From contig JBLZWL010000071.1 of assembly GCA_049194865.1 (NCBI GenBank), forward strand, positions 62,001-126,000: 64,000 nucleotides of DNA. The letters run 5' to 3'. The notes below the pieces were generated by a model. That model saw nothing but the letters and a program-made list of their open reading frames with translations, was not told the DNA's origin and did not search any database. Position numbers and translations under genes: made by a program. The DNA comes from Myxococcus terminator_A. GTDB lineage: Bacteria > Myxococcota > Myxococcia > Myxococcales > Myxococcaceae. Shown one piece after another: positions 17,320-26,316 of this stretch. The stretch's first letter is position 1. Every line of letters starts with the position of its first letter.

Positions 17320-17661
17320 GACCCGGCTCCTCCGGCCCCCCACGGCGGCCACTACCCTTGGGAACGCGCTCGTCCCGGAAAATTGAAACAGTTCTACGCC
17401 CGCACCGACCGTCCTGGCTTCCTCGCCGACGACAGACGGTTCCGCGTCCACGACATCTGCAAGGCAGGGGCCCAGGAGGTCCACCTCCCGTGGCGCGTCG
17501 TCACGTCTCCTCTGGGAGACGGAGCGCGTCCAGGACGGTGACGGCACGAAGAAGGGCCTGAAGGCGCGAGCGGCACCCTCAAGCCCTTGGATCCACGGCG
17601 TTCCCGCATCACGCCCCTGCGTCCGACGGGCACGCAGGGCGGCGCGGAAACAGAAGCTCCG
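17320..17661. other. Intergenic gap with an sppA terminator candidate
   Basis: 342 bases between two leftward genes. It contains the hairpin at 17552-17588 and must hold the promoter of the GspE-N-domain gene. Frames across it are extensions of that gene's frame without a ribosome-binding site. I see nothing else. Confidence 0.5.
17552..17588 (-). terminator. Candidate terminator downstream of sppA
   Basis: Arms of 13 bases, 11 of them paired, start AAGGGC and end GCCCTT around an 11-base loop. It lies about 75 bases past the sppA stop on the minus strand. No U-rich tail follows, so strength is uncertain. Confidence 0.45.
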
Positions 17662-19452
17662 CTACCAGCGCGTCTCGGGCACCGGTGCGTACAGCGAGCC
17701 GCGCTCGGGTGCGAAGACACCCAGCTTCACGCCCAGGCCATGCACCACGCGCGTGGCCTCCACCAACGGCGCCCAGGGCGTGGCGACCGACGTCGTCGCG
17801 GAGGTGTCCTCGCTGTTGTCGCCCGTCTCGCCCAGCACGGCGGAGAGGACCTCGGCGGGGCTCTTCTTGCGCGGGTACTCCTCGACTCGCACCCGAGCAT
17901 CCGCGGGGAGCTTGGCCGCTTCCTTCGCCAGCTCGAGCGCCTTGGCGTAGCCACCCAGCGCGTCCACCAGGCCGTTCTCCAGCGCGTCCTCGCCCGTCCA
18001 CACGCGGCCCTTGGCCAGCCCCTGCAGCTTCTCCAGCGGCATCTTCCGGCTGCTCGCCGCGCGCGTGGTGAAGTCCGTGTAGATGCGGTCCAGCTCCGCG
18101 TCCACGCGCGCCTGCTGCTCCGGCGTGTAGACCGCGTCCGAGCTGGCCAGCGTGGCGTTGCGACCCATCGCCACGGTGTCGAAGTTGACGCCCAGCTTCT
18201 CCCAGAAGCCATTCGTGACGAACTTGCCCGTGTACACGCCGATGCTGCCCGTCAGCGTGCCGGGCTGGGCGACAATCTTGTCCGCGTCCATGGCGAAGTA
18301 GTACCCGCCGCTGGCGGCGTACGTGCCCATGGTGACGATGACGGGCTTGCCCGCCTCGCGAGCGCGCTGCACCTCGCGGCGCACGGTGTCGCTGGCCACG
18401 TAGCTGCCGCCCGGGCTGTCCACGCGGAAGACGATGGCCTTCACCTGCGAGTCCTCCGCGGCCTTGCGCAGCGCCGCCGCGACGCTGTCTCCGCCCAGGG
18501 CCTCCTCACCGAACGGGCTGCCCCCGCTCTTGCCGCGCGCCACCGCGCCCACCGCGTACACGAGGGCAATCGTCTCCCCCGACGTGTTCGGCCGGCCCGC
18601 GCGCTCCAGGTACTTCTTCACGTACAGCAGCTCCGCGCCGTCGCCCGCCGCTTGCTTCTGCTCGGCGTAGACCTCGTCGCGGTAGCGCAGGCCGTTGAGC
18701 AGCTTGCCGTCCATCGCCTCCGGCGCGAGCAGCGGCGCCCGGTCGATGAGCGCGCGCACCGCGTCCTCCGTCAACCCGCGCCCCTCGGCGATGCCCCGCA
18801 CCATCTGCCCGAAGAGGCTCCCCGCGAAGCGCTCGGTGGCCTCCAGGTGCGACGGGGTGTAGCCCTGCTCGGTGTAGCTGTTGACCGCGTTCTTGAACTC
18901 GTAGCGCTTGTCGAACTGCGGCTTCACGCCGAGCTTCGCCAGCGCATCCCGGGCGAACGGCGTCTCGAACGCGAGGCCGATGACGTTCACCGCGCCGGAC
19001 GGCTGCATGTAGATTTCATCGAAGGCCGACGCGAAGTAGTACGCGCCGGTGGCGTTGCCCTCCTCGCCGAAGGAGTCGGTGAAGGCGATGGCCTTCTTGC
19101 CCTTGGCCCGGAAGGCCTTCACCGCGTCGCGAAGCTCCTGCGTCGTCGCGGGGCTGCCGGGGCTGGTGCCCACGCGCACCACCAGCGACTTCACGCGCGA
19201 GTCCTCGCCGGCCTTCTCCAGCGCATCCACCACGTCGCGCACCGTGAGCGGGTCTTCACCGAAGGCCCCGGCCAGCGATTCGCCCGACACGTGCTCGGGC
19301 AGCGGCTGCGACAGGTCCATCTCCAGCACGAGGTTGGACGGCACGCTCGGGCGGCTCGTGGAGGCCATCACGATGAGGGCGATGAGGCCCAGCATGAAGA
19401 GGACGGACATCGCGCCAATGAAGGCGAGCGCGCCGATGAGAAATCGTTTCAT
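17662..19452 (-). CDS. sppA: Signal peptide peptidase SppA, 67K type
   Basis: A 596-residue membrane-bound Ser/Lys protease that degrades cleaved signal peptides. The N-terminal hydrophobic segment (about residues 5-30) anchors it with the body in the periplasm. Two tandem S49 domains are visible. The general-base Lys is expected in FDKRYEFKNAVNSY in the first domain, and the nucleophile Ser in TYAASGGYYFAM in the second, with VDSPGGS nearby. Length matches the E. coli-type two-domain enzyme rather than the short form. It is apparently monocistronic. Confidence 0.92.
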   Translation of the reverse strand: MKRFLIGALAFIGAMSVLFMLGLIALIVMASTSRPSVPSNLVLEMDLSQPLPEHVSGESLAGAFGEDPLTVRDVVDALEKAGEDSRVKSLVVRVGTSPGSPATTQELRDAVKAFRAKGKKAIAFTDSFGEEGNATGAYYFASAFDEIYMQPSGAVNVIGLAFETPFARDALAKLGVKPQFDKRYEFKNAVNSYTEQGYTPSHLEATERFAGSLFGQMVRGIAEGRGLTEDAVRALIDRAPLLAPEAMDGKLLNGLRYRDEVYAEQKQAAGDGAELLYVKKYLERAGRPNTSGETIALVYAVGAVARGKSGGSPFGEEALGGDSVAAALRKAAEDSQVKAIVFRVDSPGGSYVASDTVRREVQRAREAGKPVIVTMGTYAASGGYYFAMDADKIVAQPGTLTGSIGVYTGKFVTNGFWEKLGVNFDTVAMGRNATLASSDAVYTPEQQARVDAELDRIYTDFTTRAASSRKMPLEKLQGLAKGRVWTGEDALENGLVDALGGYAKALELAKEAAKLPADARVRVEEYPRKKSPAEVLSAVLGETGDNSEDTSATTSVATPWAPLVEATRVVHGLGVKLGVFAPERGSLYAPVPETRW

Positions 19453-19659
19453 CCGAAGAAGCTCCTGGTACCTGGGAGACGGGCCACGAATCCGGCACGC
19501 GGTCCTTACTACTTAACGGGCCAGGGTGCCGATGCTTGCATGTTCCCTCGGGCCTCCCCGCCGACCGAGCGACACTCTGGAGGACGGGGACCGGACTTCC
19601 CGGCTCCCTCGCCCGGGGACGGGGCACTCGCCCCAGGACGGCGAGCGCGCCTGAGCGAG

Positions 19660-20313
19660 TCAGGGCGCGAGGGCCGAGGGCTCCAACTCCAGCAGCATGG
19701 GAGGCCGCATCCCGAACGGGTGGAGGTGGCAGTTGGACGCGTTGATGAAGCGGGTGGGCACGTCGGGGAGCACGTGCTCGCCCGGGGACTCGTGGATGTG
19801 GCCGAAGACGTGGAGGCGCGGGCGGACCTGCCGCACGCGGGCGAGCAGGTCCGCGCAGCCCACGTGCGCACCGAGGAACGTGCGGTCCCCGAGCCCCTTG
19901 GGTGGGCCGTGGGTGATGAGGACGTCCAGGCCCTCGGGGATGAGGTTCCAGTGGGTGAGGATGTCCGCGCCCCGCTCGCGGTTGAAGGCCATGCCTCCGA
20001 AGCGCGGCGTCACGGGTGAACCCCAGAGGCGCAGTCCGCAGATGAGCGCCTCCTCGTCGTCGAGGTAGTGCACGCCCGCTTCTCTCGCGAGGGTCCGGGT
20101 CGGCACGGGCTCCTTCTCGCAGATGAAGTCGTGGTTGCCCGCGATGAACACCTTCTCGCGGGCCGGGCGGCTGGCGAACCAGGTGAGGAAGGACTCCAGC
20201 TCCGGCCGCTTGCCCCGGCGAGAGAAGTCGCCCGCGTGGATGAGCACGTCACACGCGGGGACCTCCAGCTCCTCGTGCCGATTGTGGGTGTCGGAGATGA
20301 GCACCACCCTCAT
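19660..20313 (-). CDS. Calcineurin-like metallophosphoesterase
   Basis: A 217-residue cytoplasmic metallophosphoesterase. The dimetal motifs are in order: ISDTHN (6-11), HAGDFS (26-31), GNHD (59-62), THGPP (near 135) and FGHIHES (near 170). The arrangement matches the compact MPE class that often acts on phosphodiesters or nucleotides. The substrate is not readable. No signal peptide. It stands alone, 206 bases before the sppA start. Confidence 0.85.
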   Translation of the reverse strand: MRVVLISDTHNRHEELEVPACDVLIHAGDFSRRGKRPELESFLTWFASRPAREKVFIAGNHDFICEKEPVPTRTLAREAGVHYLDDEEALICGLRLWGSPVTPRFGGMAFNRERGADILTHWNLIPEGLDVLITHGPPKGLGDRTFLGAHVGCADLLARVRQVRPRLHVFGHIHESPGEHVLPDVPTRFINASNCHLHPFGMRPPMLLELEPSALAP

Positions 20314-20442
20314 ACGAGTCCCTTCGCTTCGGACGTGGCGGCCCGAGGTCGGGGACGGACGCTACACCGACACGGGGCTGACCCGCCGCGAAGGGAAACG
20401 CGAGGGCCTCCCTCCGCGACACTTCGCTTTGGAGTCAGTGCC

Positions 20443-20976
20443 TCAGTTCTTGAGCAGCTTGCTCAAGATGCTCTCGTGGGCTTGCAGCCGCTGCTCGGTG
20501 ACGTCCCGGTCAGCGGTGAGCCGGGCGACCTTCCCGTTGACGTGGAACAGGCCCCGACGCAGCTCCGAGGTCGAGGCACCCACATGCTCGCTCAACTTCG
20601 CGAGGGACTCGACGGCTTGTTCGAAGCCAGCGCGGACCACATGGAGGTCGCGTGAGAACACGTCGACCTTCTCCTCGACGACCAGCAACCGATGGTCCGA
20701 GGTCTGGAGTTTCGCCTCGAAGGCCACTGTCTTGTCATCCAGCGTGTCCACCTTCTGCTTGAGCGCACTCACATCATGCTTCAGCTCCGTGACCTCCCGT
20801 CGCAGCTCCCCGACCGCAACCGTGGCCTCTTGGGACGCCCTCCGTCCGTCCCGGATGGCCTCCTTGAGCTCCATGTGGCTCCGGTCGAGCGCATCCAGCC
20901 GTACTCGCGTGCGCTCCATGACCTTCGAGAGGTCTTTGAGCGCCGCGTCCACTCCCCCACCGTCAAATCTCGCCAT
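20443..20976 (-). CDS. Coiled-coil hypothetical protein
   Basis: A 177-residue protein that is almost wholly coiled coil. Heptad hydrophobics run from about residue 10 to 165 (for example LKDLSKVMERTRVRLDALD and VTELKHDVSALKQKVDTL). No membrane segment or enzymatic motif. The ATG at 20976 is chosen because GGAGG precedes it; the longer frame to 21069 begins with non-helical sequence. A structural or adaptor role is likely but unspecified. Confidence 0.65.
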   Translation of the reverse strand: MARFDGGGVDAALKDLSKVMERTRVRLDALDRSHMELKEAIRDGRRASQEATVAVGELRREVTELKHDVSALKQKVDTLDDKTVAFEAKLQTSDHRLLVVEEKVDVFSRDLHVVRAGFEQAVESLAKLSEHVGASTSELRRGLFHVNGKVARLTADRDVTEQRLQAHESILSKLLKN

Positions 20977-21256
20977 CCCGCCTGCCTCCCTCCGAGCGGC
21001 CCCATGCCGCTTCCAAGGTTGAAGACACCCTACCAAACCAATCTGACACGGTGGTAGCCATACAGCCAACCCATGAGGTCGTCCCGGAAACCCAGACGAA
21101 CCCGTGCGTCGAGGGCCCGGAGGGCGGGTCCAGGCGCTCCCTCCCCTGTCTCACGGTGGACGCCTGTCTGGAGGAAGTGCCGGCTTCCGGGATGGCGGAC
21201 GAGCCGTACCGGGTTAGAAGCGCCGTGCACTTTCTGAAGACCCCCGCGAGGACCGC

Positions 21257-24091
21257 ATGAAGCGTCGTACCCCGCTTTCCCTGTTGGCCCCCCTGATGCT
21301 GGTGGCCACCACTCCAGTCTGGGCCCAGGCCCCTGTCCCCTCCCCTTCCGCCGCCCAGGCCCCCGCCGCGAAGGCCGCTCCCGCGAAGGCCAAGGGCTCG
21401 GCGCTCACCCCGGTGACGAGCGTGGAGGGCATCACCGAGTACCGCCTGGCCAATGGCCTGCGCGTGCTCCTCTTCCCCGACCCCACCAAGCCCAACGTCA
21501 CCGTGAACGTGACGTACTTCGTCGGCAGCAAGCACGAGGGCTACGGCGAGACGGGCATGGCCCACCTGCTCGAGCACCTGCTGTTCAAGGGAACGCCCAC
21601 CACGAAGAACGTGCCCCAGGCGCTCACCGAGCGCGGCGCGCGTCCCAACGGCACCACGTGGCTGGACCGCACCAACTACTTCGAGACGCTGCCCGCCTCG
21701 GACGAGAACCTGCGCTGGGCGCTGTCCTTCGAAGCCGACCGCATGGTCAACAGCTTCATCGCCAAGAAGGACCTCGACAGCGAGATGACGGTCGTCCGCA
21801 ACGAGTTCGAGTCCGGCGAGAACGACCCGGGCAGCATCCTCCAGGAGCGCGTCCTCAGCGCCTCGTACATCTGGCACAGCTACGGCAAGTCGACCATCGG
21901 CGCGCGCTCCGATTTGGAGAACGTGCCCATCGACCGGCTCCAGGCCTTCTATCGGAAGTACTACCGCCCCGATAACGCCATGCTGGTGGTGGCCGGCCGC
22001 TTCGACGAGGCCAAGACGCTGGGCTTCATCCAGTCCTCCTTCGGCAAGCTGAAGAAGCCCGCCGCTCCCCTGCCCGTCACGTACACCGCCGAGCCCACCC
22101 AGGACGGTGAGCGCGAGGTGACGCTGCGCCGCGTGGGCGACAACACCCTGCTCGCCAGCGTGTATCACGTGCCCGAGGGCGCCCACCCCGACTTCGCCGC
22201 CATCGACGTGCTGACGCTCGCGCTCGGTGACCATCCGTCGGGCCGGCTCTACAAGAGCATGGTCGAGACGAAGAAGGCGTCGAACGTGTCCGCGTACAAC
22301 TACCAGTTCCGCGACCCGGGCATCATCGGCTTCAGCGCGGACATGCGCGAGGACCAGCCCCTGGCCGCCGCGCGCGAGGCGCTGCTGAAGACGGTGGAAG
22401 ACTCGGCGCGTACGCCCTTCACCGAGGAGGAGGTCTCCCGCGCGAAGACGACGCTCTTGAAGATGATGGAGCTGACGCTGAACAACTCGGAGCGCGCCGC
22501 CATCGGCCTGTCCGAGTGGGCCGCCACCGGCGACTGGCGCCTGATGTTCCTGCACCGCGACCGCATCGAGGCGGTGAAGCCCGTGGACGTCACGCGCGTG
22601 GCGGCCACCTACCTCAAGGCCTCCAACCGCACGCTGGGCGCGTTCATCCCCACGGCGAAGCCGGAGCGCTCGGAGCTGCCGCCGCCGGTGGAGATGGCGA
22701 AGATGATGGACGGCTACAAGGGCCGCGCCGCGGTGGCGCAGGGCGAGGCGTTCGACCCCTCCCCCGCCAACATCGAGGCGCGCGTGCAGCGCGGCGAGCT
22801 GCCGGGCGGCATGAAGTACGCGGTGCTGTCCAAGAAGACGCGCGGTGAGATGGTGAACGCGTCCTTGTCCTTCCACTGGGGCACGGAGGCAGCGCTGCGC
22901 GGCAAGGCCGACGCGGCGTCGTATGCGGGCCGCATGCTGATGCGCGGCACCAAGAAGCACACGCGGCAGCAAATCCAGGACGAGTTCGACAAGCTGAAGG
23001 CGCGCGTCAGCGTGGACGGGGGCCTTGCCGGAGCGTCGGCGTCCATCGAGTGCCCGCGCGCGAGCCTGCCCAAGGTGCTGGCGCTGGTGGCCGAGATTCT
23101 TCGCGAGCCCTCCTTCGACGAGAAGGAGTTCGCCCTGCTCAAGCAGGCGCGGCTGGCGGACCTGGAGTCGCAGCGCAGCGAGCCGGAGACGCAGGGCAGC
23201 ATCGCCTTCTGGCGGACGCTGTCGAGCCACTACACCAAGGGCCACCCCTACTACGTGCCCACGCTCGACGAGCGCATCGCCGGCACGAAGGACACCACGC
23301 TGGAGCAGGCCCGCGCCTTCCACAAGGCGTTCTACGGCGGCGCCCACGCGGAGCTGGCCGTGGTGGGTGACTTCGAGCCGAAGGACATCATCGCCGAGAC
23401 GGGCAAGCTGTTCGGCGACTGGAAGAGCCCGGCGCCCTACGAGCGCGTGCCGGAGGTCTTCAACGACGTGGGCCCCAAGGTCGTGGCCCTGGAGACGCCG
23501 GACAAGGCGAACGCGTACTTCTACGCGGGGCAGACGCTCAAGCTGCGCGAGGACGACAAGGACTGGCCGGCGCTGATGCTCGGCAACTTCGTGCTCGGCG
23601 GCGGCTTCCTCAACTCGCGACTGGCCACGCGCATCCGCCAGAAGGACGGCCTGTCCTACGGCGTCGCCAGCAACATCGACCCCGGTGATCTGGACGCGGT
23701 GGGCACGTTCATCACCTACGCCATCTACGCGCCGGAGAACGCGAGCCGGCTCGAAACGGCGATGCGCGAGGAAGTGACGAACGTGCTGCAGAAGGACTAC
23801 TCGGCGGAGGAGCTGGAGAAGGCTCGCGCGGGTCTGCTCGAGTACCGGCAGGCGGCTCGGGCGCAGGACGGCAACCTGGCGCGCAAGCTGTCCAGCTACC
23901 TGTACCTGGGGCGCACCCTCACCTTCGACGCGGGTGTGGAGCAGCAGCTCTCCAAGCTCAAGCCGACGGACGTGCGTCAGGCCATGTCGCGACACCTGGA
24001 CTGGACGAAGGTCACCCAGGTGAAGGCCGGTGACTTCGCCACCGCCGAGAAGAAGGCGAAGGCCCCCGTGCAGGCTCCGGCCGCGCCGTGA
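21257..24091 (+). CDS. Exported double-domain M16 zinc metallopeptidase
   Basis: A 944-residue fusion of two M16 units, resembling PqqL/pitrilysin-like secreted peptidases. A signal peptide with Ala-x-Ala-like end (VWAQA) covers residues 1-24, followed by an Ala/Pro/Lys linker. The zinc site HLLEH is at 103-107 with the Glu in VVRNEFESGEN. The second half (from about residue 500) lacks HxxEH but keeps the KDGLSYGVAS signature near 800, so it is the structural half. It thus carries in one chain what the two-gene operon at 2.0-5.0 kb carries in two. A strong terminator follows. Confidence 0.88.
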   Translation: MKRRTPLSLLAPLMLVATTPVWAQAPVPSPSAAQAPAAKAAPAKAKGSALTPVTSVEGITEYRLANGLRVLLFPDPTKPNVTVNVTYFVGSKHEGYGETGMAHLLEHLLFKGTPTTKNVPQALTERGARPNGTTWLDRTNYFETLPASDENLRWALSFEADRMVNSFIAKKDLDSEMTVVRNEFESGENDPGSILQERVLSASYIWHSYGKSTIGARSDLENVPIDRLQAFYRKYYRPDNAMLVVAGRFDEAKTLGFIQSSFGKLKKPAAPLPVTYTAEPTQDGEREVTLRRVGDNTLLASVYHVPEGAHPDFAAIDVLTLALGDHPSGRLYKSMVETKKASNVSAYNYQFRDPGIIGFSADMREDQPLAAAREALLKTVEDSARTPFTEEEVSRAKTTLLKMMELTLNNSERAAIGLSEWAATGDWRLMFLHRDRIEAVKPVDVTRVAATYLKASNRTLGAFIPTAKPERSELPPPVEMAKMMDGYKGRAAVAQGEAFDPSPANIEARVQRGELPGGMKYAVLSKKTRGEMVNASLSFHWGTEAALRGKADAASYAGRMLMRGTKKHTRQQIQDEFDKLKARVSVDGGLAGASASIECPRASLPKVLALVAEILREPSFDEKEFALLKQARLADLESQRSEPETQGSIAFWRTLSSHYTKGHPYYVPTLDERIAGTKDTTLEQARAFHKAFYGGAHAELAVVGDFEPKDIIAETGKLFGDWKSPAPYERVPEVFNDVGPKVVALETPDKANAYFYAGQTLKLREDDKDWPALMLGNFVLGGGFLNSRLATRIRQKDGLSYGVASNIDPGDLDAVGTFITYAIYAPENASRLETAMREEVTNVLQKDYSAEELEKARAGLLEYRQAARAQDGNLARKLSSYLYLGRTLTFDAGVEQQLSKLKPTDVRQAMSRHLDWTKVTQVKAGDFATAEKKAKAPVQAPAAP

Positions 24092-24128
24092 CGCGGTGAC
24101 GCCTCACCCCTTCATTGGGTGAGTCATC

Positions 24129-24165
24129 AGCCCCGAGGTGCCCACGTGGCGCCTCGGGGCTTTTT
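24129..24165 (+). terminator. Rho-independent terminator
   Basis: A perfect 10-base-pair stem (AGCCCCGAGG with CCTCGGGGCT), extendable by inner GCC/GGC pairing, is followed by five Ts. It ends the M16 gene and may also serve the convergent exporter gene. It is the only classical terminator with a T-run I found. Confidence 0.85.
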
Positions 24166-24220
24166 CATGTCCGCGCGCGCCGTGCTTCGCGTCGACTCCC
24201 CTGCCCTCTCCTGCCTCCGC

Positions 24221-25441
24221 TCAATGACTGACAGCGGTGCTCGCGGCTCGCGAGCGCGCACGGTGGCCCAGGAATCCAGACAGCCACGCCAGCACGGCCG
24301 CCGCCAGCACCACGCCGCCCATCGGCTTCGCGGTGTTGTCATTGAGCACGCTCACCGCCCACGACGCGGAGGCTGCGGCGGTGAACTGGAGCGCGCCCAG
24401 CATCGCGGACGCGAGCCCCGCGTGCGCGGCGTGCCGCTCCAGCGCGATGGCCGCGGAGTTCGGGCCCACCAGCCCGAGCGTCGGCACGAACAGGAACAGC
24501 GCGGCGGCAATCCCCCAGAAGCCCCCTACCCCACTCCAGGTGACGGCCATCACCCCCACCGCCGTCAACACATACAGCGTCAAGGCCAGACGCAGCAGCC
24601 GGTGCAATGGGATGTGACGCAGCAGCTTGCGATTGAGCTGCGCCATCGCCACCAGCCCCACCGCGTTCGCCCCGAAGAACCAGCCGAAGTCCTGTTCCCT
24701 CACCCCGTGCAGCGTGATGAACACGAACGGAGCGCCCGCGATGTATGCGAACATCCCCGCATACGCGAAGCCGCCCGCGAGCGCCGGGCCCACGAAGTCC
24801 GCGTCCCGCAGCAACTCGCCCAGGCGCGCGCGCATGCTCTTTGTCTTGGAGTGCTCGGGCGCGGTCTCCGGCAACACCCTCCATGTCGCGACCAGGGCCA
24901 CCGCGCCAATGATTGCGAGCAATATGAAGATGACCCGCCAGCTCGTGTGCTGGAGCACGAAGCCACCCAGCAGCGGCGCGAGCACGGGCGCCACGCCCAC
25001 CACCAGCATCAAGCGCGACATCGTCCGCGCCGCTTCAGCGCCGGACCACAAGTCCCGCACCACCGCGCGTGGCGCCACCAACGCCACCGCGCCACCCAGC
25101 GCCTGGAAGAAGCGCATCGCCACCAGCGCCGTCGCCGTGGGCGCGAGCGCACAGCCCAGCGAGCCCAGCACATACACCGCCAGCCCCGCGTACAGCGGCC
25201 GCGTCCGGCCGAAGCGGTCGATGAGCGGCCCGGTGAAGAGCTGCCCCAGCGCCAGCCCCGCGAAGCACGACGCGAGCGTGAGCTGGATGATGGACTGCGT
25301 CGACTGCAAGTCCGTCGCGATGCGTGGCAGCGCGGGCAGGTACATGTCGATGGACAGCGGCGCGAACGCGGTGAGCGTCCCCAGCAGCAGCTCCAGCGAC
25401 AAGGTGCTCGACGGAGGCGACTTCTTCGTGAGGGCGTTCAT
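24221..25441 (-). CDS. Bcr/CflA family MFS drug exporter
   Basis: A 406-residue major facilitator with about 12 membrane helices. The Bcr/CflA hallmarks are present: APLSIDMYLPALPRIATDL in helix 1, GQLFTGPLIDRFGRTRPLY (MFS motif A) after helix 2, and RFFQALGGAVALVAPRAVVRDL. The family exports drugs, sulfonamides or dipeptides using the proton gradient. The ATG at 25441 gives family length; the frame stays open another 320 bases upstream but that part is hydrophilic Arg/Pro-rich sequence unlike a transporter. The ribosome-binding site is weak. Confidence 0.85.
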   Translation of the reverse strand: MNALTKKSPPSSTLSLELLLGTLTAFAPLSIDMYLPALPRIATDLQSTQSIIQLTLASCFAGLALGQLFTGPLIDRFGRTRPLYAGLAVYVLGSLGCALAPTATALVAMRFFQALGGAVALVAPRAVVRDLWSGAEAARTMSRLMLVVGVAPVLAPLLGGFVLQHTSWRVIFILLAIIGAVALVATWRVLPETAPEHSKTKSMRARLGELLRDADFVGPALAGGFAYAGMFAYIAGAPFVFITLHGVREQDFGWFFGANAVGLVAMAQLNRKLLRHIPLHRLLRLALTLYVLTAVGVMAVTWSGVGGFWGIAAALFLFVPTLGLVGPNSAAIALERHAAHAGLASAMLGALQFTAAASASWAVSVLNDNTAKPMGGVVLAAAVLAWLSGFLGHRARSRAASTAVSH

Positions 25442-26316
25442 GCCATCCCAGGCGTGAGGCGCGCACCGCTGCGCGCGCGAGTTCGTGTCGGGCTCCGGAG
25501 GTCGAGCAGACGCCCCCTCGGCGGGCCGCTCGCGAGCAGCGCGGTGGCGACTCCCTGGGAGGTTCTCCGGAGCTTCATCATCGTCGACGCTGGATAGCGG
25601 CGCGGGCCCTGGCTGACCAGCACCACGAACCACCACGCAGCGTTCCACGCCGGGAACAATCCCCGGGCGGGCGTCACACGCCACCCCTTCGAACGTCTTT
25701 AGGAGACAACGACGGCGGCGGAGAAGGGGAGGGGCTCGAGACCCACCTTCACGCCGACTCACCCCCCAGAGGAGCCGGTCAGGCGAAAGCCGGCATGTCA
25801 GACCCCTCGGCTATTCATATCCCCGTCGCGCACACGGGGGTGCAGGACCCATAGGAGTCTCGAGCTCGAGTTTACCGTCGCGCCCTCACCGCCACGGTCC
25901 CAGGTCCGCCCTCCGTGTGTGCGACACCATGAAGTGAAAGCGCGCGAGGCGGCAGGGGCCCTCTCGCGCGCAAGGGGGGATGGGGCGCCGCGCCGGGGAA
26001 GCGCGGGCCCTGGTGGTACCGGCGACGCCTTCGGGCCCGCCCGACATTTTTGAATCGCCATCCAGGCCGGAGGGAAAGCCCGTTGCACGGGACTGACCTT
26101 CTGGAGGATGGCCGGTGCGCGCGAGGCAGGCAGCCCTCAACCCCTCCCACTGCCCGCCTCGCGCGCTCCCGTAAACCTTCCCTTTGCTTGCCAAGGGGGC
26201 GCACCGGAGACATAGGAAACCTCACAGGTCGCGGCGCGCGGAGCCAGGGTGCTCGGTGCCTTGACGGAGCGGGGGCCGCGTCAGGTCCCGAAGCCCTCCG
26301 GCGACCCTCGTGAGCG
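25442..26316. other. 875-base gap upstream of mnmG, no gene recognised
   Basis: The open frames here are Pro/Arg/Gly-rich, overlap one another on both strands, and have no ribosome-binding site or recognisable domain. It should contain divergent promoters for the exporter and for mnmG. I find no tRNA, hairpin terminator, DnaA box or parS site in it. Confidence 0.5.

Noticed and set aside
20963..23995. A 1010-codon minus-strand frame opposite the double-domain M16 gene
   Set aside because: Typical antisense shadow in GC-rich DNA: Arg/Val/Leu/His-rich with no domain, directly opposite a gene with clear peptidase motifs.
25442..26316. A short gene between the exporter and mnmG
   Set aside because: Overlapping frames on both strands, none with a start signal, coherent hydrophobic pattern or known motif.
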